Of a DNA stretch of 64,000 nucleotides, positions 42,013-53,318 are shown one piece after another. A program made the translations under genes and the position numbers. Origin of the DNA: Sarocladium kiliense (lineage: Eukaryota > Ascomycota > Sordariomycetes > Hypocreales > Sarocladiaceae). The stretch lies in NCBI GenBank assembly GCA_030734395.1, contig JAUZTG010000029.1, positions 868,001-932,000 on the forward strand. The letters are read 5' to 3'. The first letter of the stretch is position 1; every line of letters starts with the position of its first letter. The notes beneath the pieces are model-generated. The model saw nothing but the letters and a program-made list of their open reading frames with translations, ran no database searches and was not told the origin of the DNA.

Positions 42013-43237
42013 CTATGAGAACTGTAGCATATTGTTAGTAAGACTCTCTCGGGCATCCAAGTAAGTAAGAGAAGAGGGAAACATACCTTCCACCGATTGC
42101 CGCAATGAAGACACTCGCAAAACGTCGTCATCGGCTCATCAGCACTCCTCGTCTGCGCCTGTGTATAGCTGACCTTCTTCTGCTTGCACTTGCCGCACTC
42201 CAGACTATCACTGATACTCTTCTCTGCCATCGGCACCTGCGCCTTCTTCATGTTCTCCTTCTCCAACTCGATCTCCAGCTGTTTCTGGTGATCACTCTTC
42301 AGATCGTCGTCCGTCATGACCACGAACTTCGCAGGCGTGATGTCTCCGGACATGACACGCAGACCGAGCGCTGCGTTGGTCTTGCCTTTCAGGTTGGTAA
42401 AGAGCGAGCGGATCTTCTTCTTGTAGGGGTCGGTCTCGCCGCCGAAGTGCTCGTAGGCTGCGTTCTCGATGGCGACGGATCGAGCGAGGACAGTGGAGAT
42501 GGATTCGGTGGAGCGGTAGGCGAGGCCGTTGTAGATAAGACCGGTGCACTGGTCACGGACCTTCGAGCCCGTTCGGTTGAGATCAACCTTGTCGACGTCG
42601 AACTTGCGCTTCTCCGGGTCGCCGCTGTAGGAAGCTGTGCTGCCGGTTGCTTTCGAAGTCGCGGCAGCTGGAGATGCCTTGGGCGGGAGAGGCGAGGAAG
42701 CGGGTGCGGGAGATCCCATCTTGGAGCGCTTGTTGCTCTTCTCAGCCTCGACGAGCTTCTTCCACTTGATGACAAGCTCGGATGCGCTGCGAGCGATCTC
42801 CTTATTCGAGTTCCCGCGGAGCTTTCCGATGAAGACACCTGCCTTTGTTGCCTAAACGAAGCGAAGAAGCCAAAGTCAGCCAAAGATCACCACAGGATAA
42901 GGCGCTGGGATGCGAGAGTCTCGCGACTCTTTGTGCGAGCTTGTACTCGGCAGAAAGCAGTGGGCAGCATGTACAACCCGCCATCTGACAGTGCCTCACG
43001 CATACTCGAGCTCTGACAGACAAGAGCGCACGATTTCCGTCCCACCAAAGCGCAAATCGCAAACCGCAGGCCACCTCAAGGAAGAAAGTCCAAAAAACAT
43101 ACCCTCAGCTGATCCTCCGTCGGCGACGCATCCTTCTTCAACTCATCCAACATCCTCAACGCAGTCTCCGGCGGCTCGTTATTATTGACGCATTTCATGA
43201 GCTGCTTCACGCGCGACTCGAGCTCTCGTTGTTCCAT
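42013..43237 (-). CDS. dst1: Transcription elongation factor TFIIS (S-II)
   Basis: Stimulates RNA cleavage by arrested RNA polymerase II in the nucleus. Exons are 43237-43103, 42851-42087 and 42021-42013, with introns of 251 and 65 bp; the last exon encodes only Phe-Ser and the stop. The protein has 302 residues, the usual length. The N-terminal LW domain covers residues 1-80 (EQRELESRVKQLMKCV; VFIGKLRGNSNKEIARSA). The central polymerase-binding domain (about 125-240) has VRDQCTGLIYNGLA and LFTNLKGKTNAALGLRVMSG. The C-terminal zinc ribbon is CGKC...CLHCGNRWKFS, with the catalytic acidic pair in RSADEPMTTF. The tiny final exon is supported by the universal RWKF ending of this family. Confidence 0.94.
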
Positions 43238-43873
43238 GGTCGCGGACTTCGCTTTCGGGTTGCGCCTTCGACCCGCTTCGATTTGCTTCGAGACGGATAG
43301 CTGGCTTGTGCGCGCGCGCGGATGGTGAGGGTTGGATGCGAAGCAAGGAGAAAAGGCAGTCGGTCGCGTGAGGTAGTTTGGTGATGGGCGTGCGTGCGGT
43401 GGGGGGTTTGGTGGGTGGATTGAATGGCGTGTGGTTTGGCGAAGATGCGAGCGATGAATCTTTGGTGGAGGCAAGGTACGTAGTTCCTTTGTCGGTGGTG
43501 CGGCTGCACGTGCGGGACCAACGACTTGGGGTGGCGGCGGTGGGGGAACTGGCGGCCCTGGAAACGGACGTCCAAGGCAGTCTGCAGCAACAAGGTCCCT
43601 CGCAAAAGATAAGTATCATATTCGAACATATCGTGCTCATAAACCCTCAGTCTATTGGCTCTTCACTCTCAAAATAAATAAAGCAGCATTCAGGTCGGTT
43701 TATCCGCATTCAAGCAAACAATCCTTGATATCGTGGCCGAGTCGGCCTTGCATACATCACAGTGATCCTCCCACCTAACACCAACCATATCCATCCTGAG
43801 CCAGAACACCATCCCTCTGTTGTCTCATGTCCTTTTCCACAGTCATCATCGATCGGTCAAATCTACGAGACTT
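43238..43873. other. Intergenic region between TFIIS promoter and AlaRS 3' end
   Basis: This 636 bp stretch holds the TFIIS promoter, with a CGCGCGCG run near 43310, and the 3' region of the alanyl-tRNA synthetase gene. Both genes are on the minus strand. No gene is seen. Confidence 0.5.
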
Positions 43874-46869
43874 TCAAATTTTAAGCTTCTCCGCGAGCCA
43901 CTTGGTCGCGGCTTCGACACCCTCGTCAATGTTCTCAGGCTTGGTGCCTTGACCCTGTCGTGAGGGCTCCTTGCCACCTGAACGGCCGCCAACGACCTCG
44001 CTAACGGTGGCAGCCCACTGCTCGGCGGTGACGCCTTGGGATGAGAGATGCTATTTCAATGTCAGTACGTGAACATGCGTCAAATCAAGGGATAAAGCTT
44101 GTGGCTGGAGGATACTTACTGTTCCGACATAAACACCGTGGACAAGGGCACCCTCCTCCTTGCCTCCACCAAACATGTACACCGACTTCTCCTTGTCCTT
44201 GCCCTGGAAGTGCTTCACCACCTCCGTCAGCGCCTTAGCATTCGCGCCGATCGGTAGTCTGCCGACATAGTACTTGGCATCCTCGTTCTTCTCGAAGTGT
44301 TTGAGCACGGTGTCCAGCGCAGTCTTCACCTCGGCCTTTTGCTTCTTCTTCTGCTCCGCGACGACGCCTGTTGCAATCTTCTGGAACCGTGTGTTGAATT
44401 CGTCCTTGGTCAACGTGGAGATTGTCAGCTGGCTGAGCTCCTGCGACACAGCCTTAACGCGGGCCTCCTTGGCAGGACCGAAAGGCAGCGCATCGAGCTC
44501 ATCAAGCTTCTTGGAGAACTCATTGGCCTCGCGCTGAATCCTATGCGCCTCCTCGCCGGTGTAGGCAATAATACGGCGGATACCCTTCGCGATGCCACTC
44601 TCCTCCACAATGATGAAGTCCTTGATGAGACCGGTCTTTTCGACGTGGGTACCACCGCAGAACTCCACGCTGTACTTGCGCCATTCCTCCTTCTTGGGGT
44701 CCTTGAGCATGGTGTCGATGTCCATGCCGACAGACACCACACGAACAGGGTTGGGGTAGGTCTCTCCGAAGACAGCGCGAACGCCCGCGATCTCACGGGC
44801 AAGGTCCAGATCGACTTCCTTTGAGTAAATCTGCGAGTCCTGCTTGACGTACTTGTTGGACAAGTCCTCAATCTTGCGCAGCTCCTCCAGCTTGACCTGG
44901 CTCTTGTGCGAGAAATCGAACCGAAGCTTCTCATTGTCGACAAGAGATCCCTTCTGGTTGATATCGTCACCAAGAACCTCGCGCAGTGAGTGATTCAGAA
45001 TGTGAGTACCGGTGTGGTTATTGCGGATAGGAGACCTTCGGAGCTCGTCATACTCGCAGATGACCTCGTCGCCGACAGAAAGCTCACCGTACTCGACGTA
45101 GCCACTGTGAAGGATGTAACCACCGTAGTTCTGCACATCCATGACCTTGAACTCAACAACATCATCAATGACGATACGTCCAGTGTCGGCAACCTGACCA
45201 CCAGACTCGGCGTAGAAGTTGGTCTTGTCCATCAAGACGCTGAGAGCAGTCTTGGGCTCCAGCTCCTTTGTAGACTTGACGAGCTTCTTGCCGTCGAAGA
45301 TGACCTGCACCTTGGCTTTGCTATCGCCCTTGATGAACTTGGGCTCATCGTCAGTGCGGGAGAGCTTCAGCTCCTGCTCGAACTCCGCGATGCGGTGGAC
45401 ATCAAGCTTGGGGAACTCCTGGACGGACTCCTTGACCGCCTTGGAAGCCTCGCGAGCCTTCTCCTGCGCGACCTTAACCTCAGCCTCATCAATGTCGAGA
45501 CCGCGCTCCTCCGCCATGAGCTTGGTCAGATCGACAGGGAAGCCGAAGGTATCATACAGGCGCCAAACAACGTCGCCATCCAGCTTCTTGACACCATCCT
45601 TGGTAGCCTTGCCAGCATACCTCTCAAACTGGGCTTCACCACGATCAAGGGTCCGGGAGAAGGCCTCTTCCTCCTCGTCGAGAATTTCAGACACATCTAG
45701 TTGCTTCTTGACAAGCTCGGGGAAGATAGGTCCGAGCTGCTCCACAACCGCGGGCAAGACCTTAGAGAAGAATGAACCGATCTCCGCGTTCAGATACTTG
45801 CGGGCATAGCGAACACCTCTCCTGAGGACACGGCGCATGACGTACCCCCGACCGTCGTTGTTGGGAACAGCACCATCTGAGATGGCAATCGCAAGGGTTC
45901 GGATATGGTCAGCGACAACTCGGTAGGCAGTATCGATGCCATCGACATCATCCTGGTAGTACTTGTCGGTGTAAGGGCGGGCGCCAGTAACCTCTTCGAT
46001 CTTCTTGAACAGGGGCGCGAAGCAGTCGGTCGAGTAGTTGGAGGTGGTGTCCTGGAGAACGGAGACAAGACGCTCGTATCCGAGACCGGTATCAATGTGC
46101 TTGGCAGGAAGCGACTTCAGGCTCTTATCGGCCTGACGATCATACTGCATGAAGACGAGATTCCAGATCTCAATAACCATAGGGTCGTCCATGTTGACGA
46201 GCTCGGCAGCATTACGTCCTCCAATCTTGTCGTAATGAATTTCACTGCAAGGACCGCAGGGACCAGTCTCGCCCATCTCCCAGAAGTTGTCCTTCATGTT
46301 GCCCGGCAGGATGTGGTCCTCGGCGACACCAATCTTGAGCCACAGGTTCTTGGCCTCCAGATCAGGCTCGAGGCCCATCTTCGGATCGCCCTCGAAGTAG
46401 GTGACGTATAGACGATCGGGATCGAGGCCGTAGACTTTCGTGAGCAGCTCCCAGGACATCTCGACAATGCCCTCCTTGAAGTAGTCACCAAAGGACCAGT
46501 TACCCAACATCTCGAAGAAAGTGTGGTGGTAGCTGTCCTTGCCGACATCGTCGAGATCGTTATGCTTGCCACCGGCGCGAATGCACTTCTGGGAATCGAC
46601 AGCACGCTTGAGATTGGCCATAGGATCGGTCTTGCCCACGACACCGAGGAAGATGGGCTTGAATTGGTTCATGCCCGCATTGGTGAAGAGCAAGGTGGGG
46701 TCATTGTGAGGAACTGAGGATCCGGAAGGGACTGCGATCGCGGGGTCAGCATGGCGATTCTAGGGTCGAGAGAGACGGATTGAAGCTTACCGAGGGTATG
46801 GCCCTTCTCCTCGAAGAAGTTGAAGAAGGTCTTGCGGACCTCCGCGGCCGGCCACTTGACTTGGGCCAT
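43874..46869 (-). CDS. ala1: Alanyl-tRNA synthetase, cytosolic form (with in-frame mitochondrial leader upstream)
   Basis: Class II synthetase charging tRNA-Ala. Exons are 46869-46791, 46731-44120 and 44050-43874, giving 955 residues, close to yeast Ala1. The catalytic core has LLFTNAGMNQFKPIFLG and the class II motif 2 region around ARAGGKHNDL-type sequence (here IRAGGKHNDLDDVG). The editing domain carries the zinc motif HTGTHILNH (about 599) with EFCGGTHV (about 715). A C-Ala domain ends the protein (GGRSGGKEPSRQGQG). The frame is open upstream of the ATG to an in-frame ATG at 47223 and contains a mitochondrial-like leader ending RPLLAAAAPTASITPLRRLY just before the ATG. Two consecutive ACG codons lie at 46978-46983, 37 and 38 codons before the ATG. 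One gene probably supplies both compartments. Confidence 0.95.
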
Positions 46870-47448
46870 GGTCGAGTGGGAGTAGAGCCGGCGCAGCGGG
46901 GTGATTGAGGCTGTTGGTGCAGCTGCTGCAAGAAGAGGCCGAATGGCTAGAGAGATGGAACGGGGAATTTGTAGAATCGTCGTGTCGGTTCTCGTGCAGG
47001 AGCGGGTCCGCGTGTAGGGCGCTGTAGTATAGAATTCGCGGTTGGTGGAGGAGGGTGGGAAAAGGTGAAGCCGTTGGCGACGGTAGATGGAGGGACGTTG
47101 CGGGTCGTGGAAAGTTCTACAAGAATGAGTCAAGCGCTGCTGCTGCCACTGTAAGAGCTCCCTTCCGCTGCTGCGACCGCCGATTCTGGCCGAGCACTGT
47201 TGCAACCACCACCACCGTCTCATGATTGCCACTGCAGCGCGGCACCTTTCACCTCCTGCGCCCGCTCTGACTCTTTCGCATCAATTCCCGTCCGTCTTAT
47301 CGCTGCTGCACCCTCATCCGAGACCGGGCTTCTGAATCTTCCTCGTCGTCGTCGCCCTCCTGATTGGCGTTGTTCCAGTCGTCAAGGGAGGGAGTAGTAG
47401 GGAGAGAAGACGCAGCAGTAGCAGCAGACAGCGAGATTGCCTGTGACA
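46870..47448. promoter_or_regulatory. Divergent promoter of AlaRS and an acidic unknown protein; AlaRS leader
   Basis: This is 579 bp between divergent ATG codons. The 354 bases next to the AlaRS ATG are an open in-frame extension (46870-47223) that can encode a mitochondrial presequence. The remaining 225 bp or so must hold both core promoters. The minus-strand codons 46983-46978 are a tandem ACG. Confidence 0.55.
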
Positions 47449-48126
47449 ATGCTACACGCCACGGCGCAATCTCCCCAGACCCTGCCACTGGGGGACGGGG
47501 CACCACCACAACAGCGTCATCCCAAACGCAAGGCCGAGACACAAGACAATGAGCGCCTGTCCAAACGATTGAGCTTGCTCAATATCGGTATGTCCAGCTC
47601 ATTCATCAGCTCAGCACAGCTTCGTCTCTAACATCATGCAGAGCAGGATGGTCGCAAGGTCTACGTGCCCGTGGAATCCCCCAATGGCACCCCCTCCTCC
47701 GTCCCGACAAATGGCTCTCGTCATGATGACGATGCAATGCAAATGGACGACTCAAAACATAAAGTCTACATATATAACCTAGACGACGAACTGTCGGACG
47801 ATGATTCCGACACAACCGACCCAGCGAAGCTTGTCTTCTTGAAGGACATAGAGAAGCACCTCAACCTCAACCGCATCCCCCGGCACATCCTCGAGAAGCC
47901 CGACCCGGAAGAGGAGGGCAAGCAAATAATCTTATACAGCGACCCCAAGTCCATATCCGTTCCGGAAGAGGCCGACAGCGTGCGCAAGGCTATTATCGAA
48001 GCGAGGCGGAGAGCAAGGGAGAAGCAACGTCTAGAAAGGGAAGGCCTGGCGGCTCCCGATGACAACAAGACCTTGCCACAAGACCCTGTCGAGATAGGAG
48101 GAGATGAGGTCATGGATTTGGATTGA
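47449..48126 (+). CDS. Conserved acidic fungal protein of unknown function
   Basis: Exons are 47449-47587 and 47642-48126 around a 54 bp intron, giving 207 residues. The N-terminus is polar with a basic patch (HPKRKAETQDNERLSKRLS) that could be a nuclear signal. The central part KVYIYNLDDELSDDDSDTTD is acidic and is followed by KLVFLKDIEKHLNLNRIP and a C-terminal charged helix (VRKAIIEARRRAREKQRLER). This arrangement recurs in small hypothetical proteins of Pezizomycotina as I remember them. I do not know a function and propose none. It is divergent from AlaRS. Confidence 0.75.
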
Positions 48127-48365
48127 TGGGCGAAAGAGCCTTACGACGTACATATAATACCCTTGGGCACTGGAGTTGGAGTTTGTATTTCATACGGACA
48201 CATGCTTGATGAGATGATGGATATTAACCCTAGCGTACCTGATACCAATACAAGACCATGGAATTACAACGAATGCAAAACCCAGACCATTGTTCCACCA
48301 GCACCACAGCTCAGAGTGCCACCATCCACCGCCTTGCACCAGACACCACACAGCGATTCACCCCA

Positions 48366-48940
48366 TTAACGCAAAACAGCAGGTGGCGGTCCCGGAGGTG
48401 GTTGATACTGCGGCGCCGGTCCCTGTGCCCCAAGCGTCTGATCCGGATCGACCTTCGTCCCAGCAGGCGGCGGGCCCTCATACTGCGGCAGCCTCGTAGG
48501 GTCGTAGACAGGCGGAGGGGGCATGTTCTGCATGTAGTACCCGTCGTTGGGATGGTACGTACGCTGCTGAGGCCAGGGATTGGTTTGAGGCCTGTAGCGA
48601 CGAGGAACAAGGCACTGTCATGGTTGTTAGAGGATATGAAGCAGAGGAGGGGAGGGTGGGAGGCATACGCGGTGGTATCGTAGGGGAGGGAGACCCTTCT
48701 TGATGCGACGGGTGGCGTGAATTCGACCGATGACGAACCAGAGGAGGATGATGGTTAGGGGGATGAGGAAGAGGCACCACTTGAAGATCTGGCCGCTCTG
48801 TACTTCTTGTCAGTTATTGAACTCGAGTCTCGTAGCTGAAGGCATGACCGTACTGTGCTGTACCACCAGGGCATCGCGACACCGTCCTCAATCACCCAGC
48901 CGGAAGGGATGTCCTGTCTCTTGACAGTCATTGACTCCAT
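48366..48940 (-). CDS. RCR-family (resistance to Congo red) membrane protein with a PPxY motif
   Basis: Exons are 48940-48854, 48797-48669 and 48614-48366, giving 154 residues. A short luminal N-terminus with a WVIEDGVAMPWWYST segment precedes one membrane span (CLFLIPLTIILLWFVIG, about 36-52). It is followed by the basic RIHATRRIKKGLPPLRYHR and a Pro/Tyr-rich cytoplasmic tail. The tail has a PPVY motif (in MPPPPVYDP), the kind of ligand bound by WW domains of Rsp5-type ubiquitin ligases. Yeast Rcr1 and Rcr2 have the same plan, affect chitin deposition and direct ubiquitin-dependent sorting of plasma-membrane proteins. The family call rests on this layout rather than on one invariant residue. 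Confidence 0.75.
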
Positions 48941-49692
48941 ATTGTCTCCCCTTCTTCTCGCTGAATGCTTTCAATTGTCGTAGATTGTGCAGTCCTCGAT
49001 CAAAGTGCCTGAATCTGTGTCCTTCCAGGTCGGTTTGTTTGTTGTCGATCGTTCGAGTGTCTCAACGTCTCCAGTACGAAGAACAGGCGAAGGTTAGGGT
49101 ATTATAAGGAAAAGTATTACAAATGAGCAAGGTGAGAGAATGAAGTCTAATGAGGAAACGCAAGCAAGTAAGTGGATGAAGAAACACAAGTCGGGCTGTG
49201 GCTTTGCTCTTGTCTGCGACAGAGGATGGAACAGGATCCGTGTTTCGTCTTGCCCTTTGGTTGCGCGGCCTCCCACTTGTAAAGTATTGGGCTAGGCGTT
49301 TGGGGGTGTGACCAACGGACAGGGTCGCTTGATGGGGCGCTGGCCGGGAAGGGAAGGGTGGAGTCGAAGGGTGCCGGCGCCTAACTTTATTGATGGCTGC
49401 AGATTTCACTACAGAAAGTGAATGGATGCTTGCGTGGATGGATATAATTAGAATGACAAACGATCCAGTATGCTGTTGGAACTATAAGATCTCGTGATAC
49501 TGCTCTCTTCCCATTCCCTCACTGTCTACCATTTTTGTAGATCAGAAGCCTGACTCACCGCATACAAACACTTCCAGACTCTTTTTCAGGAACAAGGAAA
49601 TCCGCTGGTTATGCTAATGCCATCAAGGATACAGAAATGTAAAACGCCCATCACACACTCTCAAAGTCTAAACATACACTCATTGCCCTCGC
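48941..49692. other. Intergenic region between RCR-family promoter and hrd3 3' end
   Basis: This is 752 bp holding the promoter of the RCR-family gene on the left and the hrd3 3' untranslated region on the right (both minus strand). Minus-strand frames here are low-complexity and show no family signal. Confidence 0.5.
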
Positions 49693-52377
49693 TCACATCC
49701 CAAATCCACCCCCAGCCCATCCCGGGAACCCTTGATTTCCTGGCTGTTCTCCCTGGACGGGCGGCAGCACCCTAGGCGGCAGGCCTTGCTCTCTCCTCCT
49801 CGCATCATCCTCCCTTTGGGCATGTTGCTGCTGTAGCCTCTGTCGCCACCAAAGCAGGAGCACCAGCGCCATCGTAATGCCGATGATCAGGAAGCTCTCT
49901 ACAATACCACCCTCGTCCCAGTCGTCGCCTACGCCTTCCATGCCAGCGCCGCCACCCATGCCATCGTCGTAGGTCTCGGTGTCGTAATATGCATCCTCGT
50001 AAAGGTTGTCCTCTCGTAGGAAGTTATCGAGCCAATCCTTGAGGGACCAGTCCTTCTTCTGACCTGTGCAGAAGGTTAGTGAATGCGTTTCAATTCGTCA
50101 AATTTCGACGCAATGTCAGGATAACTTACGAGGCTCCTCTTGGATGGAGTGCACCGACCCGTGCGTCAACGTGTTCCATGCGCTTCGCAGCCTCAGCTTC
50201 ATCAAGCTCAACGTCACTGGTAGATACGCTTCTACGTTCACCTCCAGCGCATGATCATAGTATCGTTTCGCAAGATGGAAGTCCTGCGTTAGACCGATAC
50301 CATTCTCATGCATCCATCCGAGGTTGAACAAAGCTTGCGCACTCTGTGAGTAGTCAGACGCTCCTGTATAGCACTGGACGGCCTTGCTCAGATCGGGTTC
50401 GGTTCCGATACCGTAGAAGTAGTAGTCGCCCATCTTGACTAGCGAGTCGACATTGGACTGGCGAGATGATCGAGTCCAGTAGATGAGGGCGAGGCTGGGG
50501 TTCTCGAACAAGCTGCTTTCAACCTTCTTGCTGCCGAGCCACGAGGAGATGGACAGCCTGGAGGGAACGTTATCCAGCATGTAGGCAATGTTGGTTTGTG
50601 CCTTCTCATAACCCTGCTCGGCAGTGACGAGGTACTCGAGGAACGCTAGTTCAGTCTCGCCAGCCTCGAACGCATCGTTAGCGTCAGCCCAGGAAGAAAG
50701 TAGTGGCTCAGCCTTCTCCGCGACGCTCTTGTAATAGTTCATAGCCATGGAACAATGACGCTCCCTGCCGACCCCATTATAGATCATCTCGGCGATGTAG
50801 TAGTGCGCTTCAATGTTACCGTGCCTGGCAGCCAGCTCGAAGTAGTTGTTTGCGATCCGCAGATCTTCGGGACCGCCCTGATCGAGGTAAAGTCGGCCCA
50901 TCTGAACTTGAGCCGGGGCAAAGTCCTGATCTGACGCGGCTTTGAAGAGTTCCATCGCCAGCTTCACGTTCGTCTTGCCTCCATAGCCGTTCAAGAGCAT
51001 GAGACCGAGCCCGTACTGAGACTGTGCGTCCCCGTACTGGCGGCCTCGCTCAAACCATTCTTTCGCCCGAGGAAAGTTCTGCTTCAGACCCTCGCCACGT
51101 AGAAACATCCAGCCAATGTACCCGGCAGCTCGGCTCGCAGACTTTTCAATGCCCGGCTTATATCCATCAACCTTGGTCCCGTCTCGTTTCCAAAGGCGGG
51201 AGCTCAGAAGGAAGAAATACTTGCGAGCCATGTCGAGATCTTGGTCGAGGCCACGCTGCCCCTCATAATACCTACGTCCGAGCTCAAGCGTTGCCTTAGA
51301 GTCGCCCCGTTGAGATACAACTTCCAGGTACTCTATCACATCGCCCACGGCCGCGTGGGCATCGGAGTTGGGGCTGGGCCGGTAGGCATTAACACCTGCG
51401 CTTGAGACACTAGCCCCTTCGCCATAGATACCGCCATGTTCATCCGGAAGCTTCCAACTTTGCTGGATCCAAGCTCGATTTCCTGGTGGCCCCTGGCGGT
51501 ACCATGTAATAGCCTTATCCGCAACCCTCTTATACAGCTTGGCAGCCGCCTCGCAGTTTTTCGGGGTGCCAATACCAGCGTAATATCGAGATGCCGTTGC
51601 CATCTGTGCACGCATGTCACCTTGCATAGCCGCGAAGTAATAATACAGCAAAGCCGTAGCCTGATCGCGGGGTACTACGTCGCCAATTCCCGTTGAGTGG
51701 TAAAGTGCCACCATATACTGCGCTGTCGAGTTTCCGTGCGTCCGCGCGAGTCGCTTGTAGTAGTCGTATGCGGCGTCGAGGTGTCGAGGATGGCTGTGGT
51801 TGCCGTAGAAATTGAATTCGGCGAGCATCAAAAGAGCATCTGTGTTGTTGAGGTGCGCCGACTTCTCAAGCAGTCCGACTGCGGTACTCAGAGGCCCAGA
51901 GAGCGTCTTTGATGACGAGGTCTGTGTTGGGGCCTTCACCGGGCCTGTTGGTATTGACTTGAGGATATAGTTGATCGCCATGCCGAGGAGACTAGATTGT
52001 CTGCGCGCTCGCAGGTGTACGGGCTTCGGAAGTCGTCGCAACTCGCGGAGGGCTTCATCAACGTATTCAGCGCCTAGTCATTCACGTTGTCAGCGTTCTC
52101 GGTCTGCATCTGCTGGCCTCGTAGTGGTGCAGCGACGCACCTGGTTGAGGCGGTGGTGGAGGCTCGGCCGGAACCTCTGTCTCTGGTTGAGGGACATTAT
52201 GCTGGATCTTGTTGTTTGCACCACCATCTTCTTTTTGCCTGCCGAAATAATACTGCTGGTTTGTGCTGGCTACGAGATGAACCTGCAATAGCACTGTCGT
52301 CATTGTATCAGTATATGGTTCCTTGCGTCGTCGCATGCGGGTTGCTTACGGAAGAGCCAAGCAAGGGAAGACCGCAT
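49693..52377 (-). CDS. hrd3: ERAD receptor Hrd3/Sel1L, Sel1-like repeat protein
   Basis: Partner of the Hrd1 ubiquitin ligase in the ER membrane, which receives misfolded luminal proteins. Exons are 52377-52350, 52293-52141, 52073-50130 and 50063-49693, giving 831 residues, as in yeast Hrd3. Exons 1 and 2 join to make a signal peptide (MRSSLAWLFLLLQVHLVAS); a competing acceptor 12 bases further on the minus strand would end in a stop. The luminal part holds many Sel1-like repeats (for example AQYMVALYHSTGIG, AGYIGWMFLRGEGL, AQSQYGLGLMLLNGYGG, ALFNLGWMHENGIG). One membrane span lies near the C-terminus (SFLIIGITMALVLLLWW), followed by a Gln/Arg-rich cytoplasmic tail with GLPPRVLPP. Sel1L lacks ligase activity itself. 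Confidence 0.93.
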
Positions 52378-53318
52378 TGTGGCTCGAAGATTGATGCCTG
52401 CGATGCTATGATAGCGTTATGTACATGACTCTCCAGCTTTGATGATTGCGCGTGGGAGTTCTGCGGTAGCGAATGTGATGTGGTCGTTGTGGTCGGGTGG
52501 GAGCTTCTGTTGGTACAGCTGTCCACTTTGACCTTTGAGGCACGCGCCAACCGGGGAAGCTACAGTGGGCTGCCTGGCTGCTGACGGTGTGGGGTGCTGC
52601 TACAACATGACTAAGCTTCCTTGAAGATGGCAATGTGGTTCAAATGCGTAGGCAAAATCAGAGGCCAACGCCGCAAATATAGTCCTAGTCGAAGACTATT
52701 AAAGGAAAGCAAAGACTTTGATTTGCCGAAGGAACTGTTGGGTCCTTGTTCGCTCCAAGAATTGAGCTAGCCTTGAGCCTGGCTGTCTGTCCTCCGTGAC
52801 AAGCCCTACTTACGGCCACATGAACGCCAATTCTAGACAGCTCTAAGATATCGCCAGATGAATAGAAAGCTATGCATCAAGAACAATCTCCATAGTCGAT
52901 ACTCATTTCGTATTCGGAAGCCAGACTACCATCCAGGCGTAAGTCTAGCAAGGGTCTGCCTCAGCTTTATCAGCTCCTTTCCTACTCAAGGCTGCCTAGC
53001 TAGCTGGTGCCAGCTAGTGCACGCATCGCGTTAATAGGCCCTGGTACCGCGTCCCAACGCGTTGGCGTGCCTACACCAATTCTCCAGGACCCCGAATTAT
53101 CAACCATTGCCCCAATTGCTCTCACAAGTCTTGATCGTGACTATACAACTCCTCCTACGAGCTCCTACTACGAGCAATTCGACCTTCAGTCAACTATCAA
53201 GACCTTCTCGACCTACACAATTCTTCTTCACGGTCTTGCCAGGGCCTCTCGCATCCGAGGGCTCCCTCAGCTACGTCGAGCACGTCACCTTTACGGTCGT
53301 GCCCCCATCATCACCACC
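52378..53318. promoter_or_regulatory. Divergent promoter region hrd3 / uracil-DNA glycosylase
   Basis: This 941 bp interval has no separate gene. The last 315 bp (53004-53318) are an open extension in the frame of the glycosylase without an ATG, with an Arg-rich stretch near its end. Confidence 0.5.

Noticed and set aside
42105..43016. Plus-strand frame of 303 codons opposite TFIIS
   Set aside because: It runs across the TFIIS intron and both exons in antisense and is Leu/Arg-rich without motifs; TFIIS is certain.
44990..45700. Plus-strand frame of 236 codons opposite AlaRS
   Set aside because: Antisense of a highly biased housekeeping gene.
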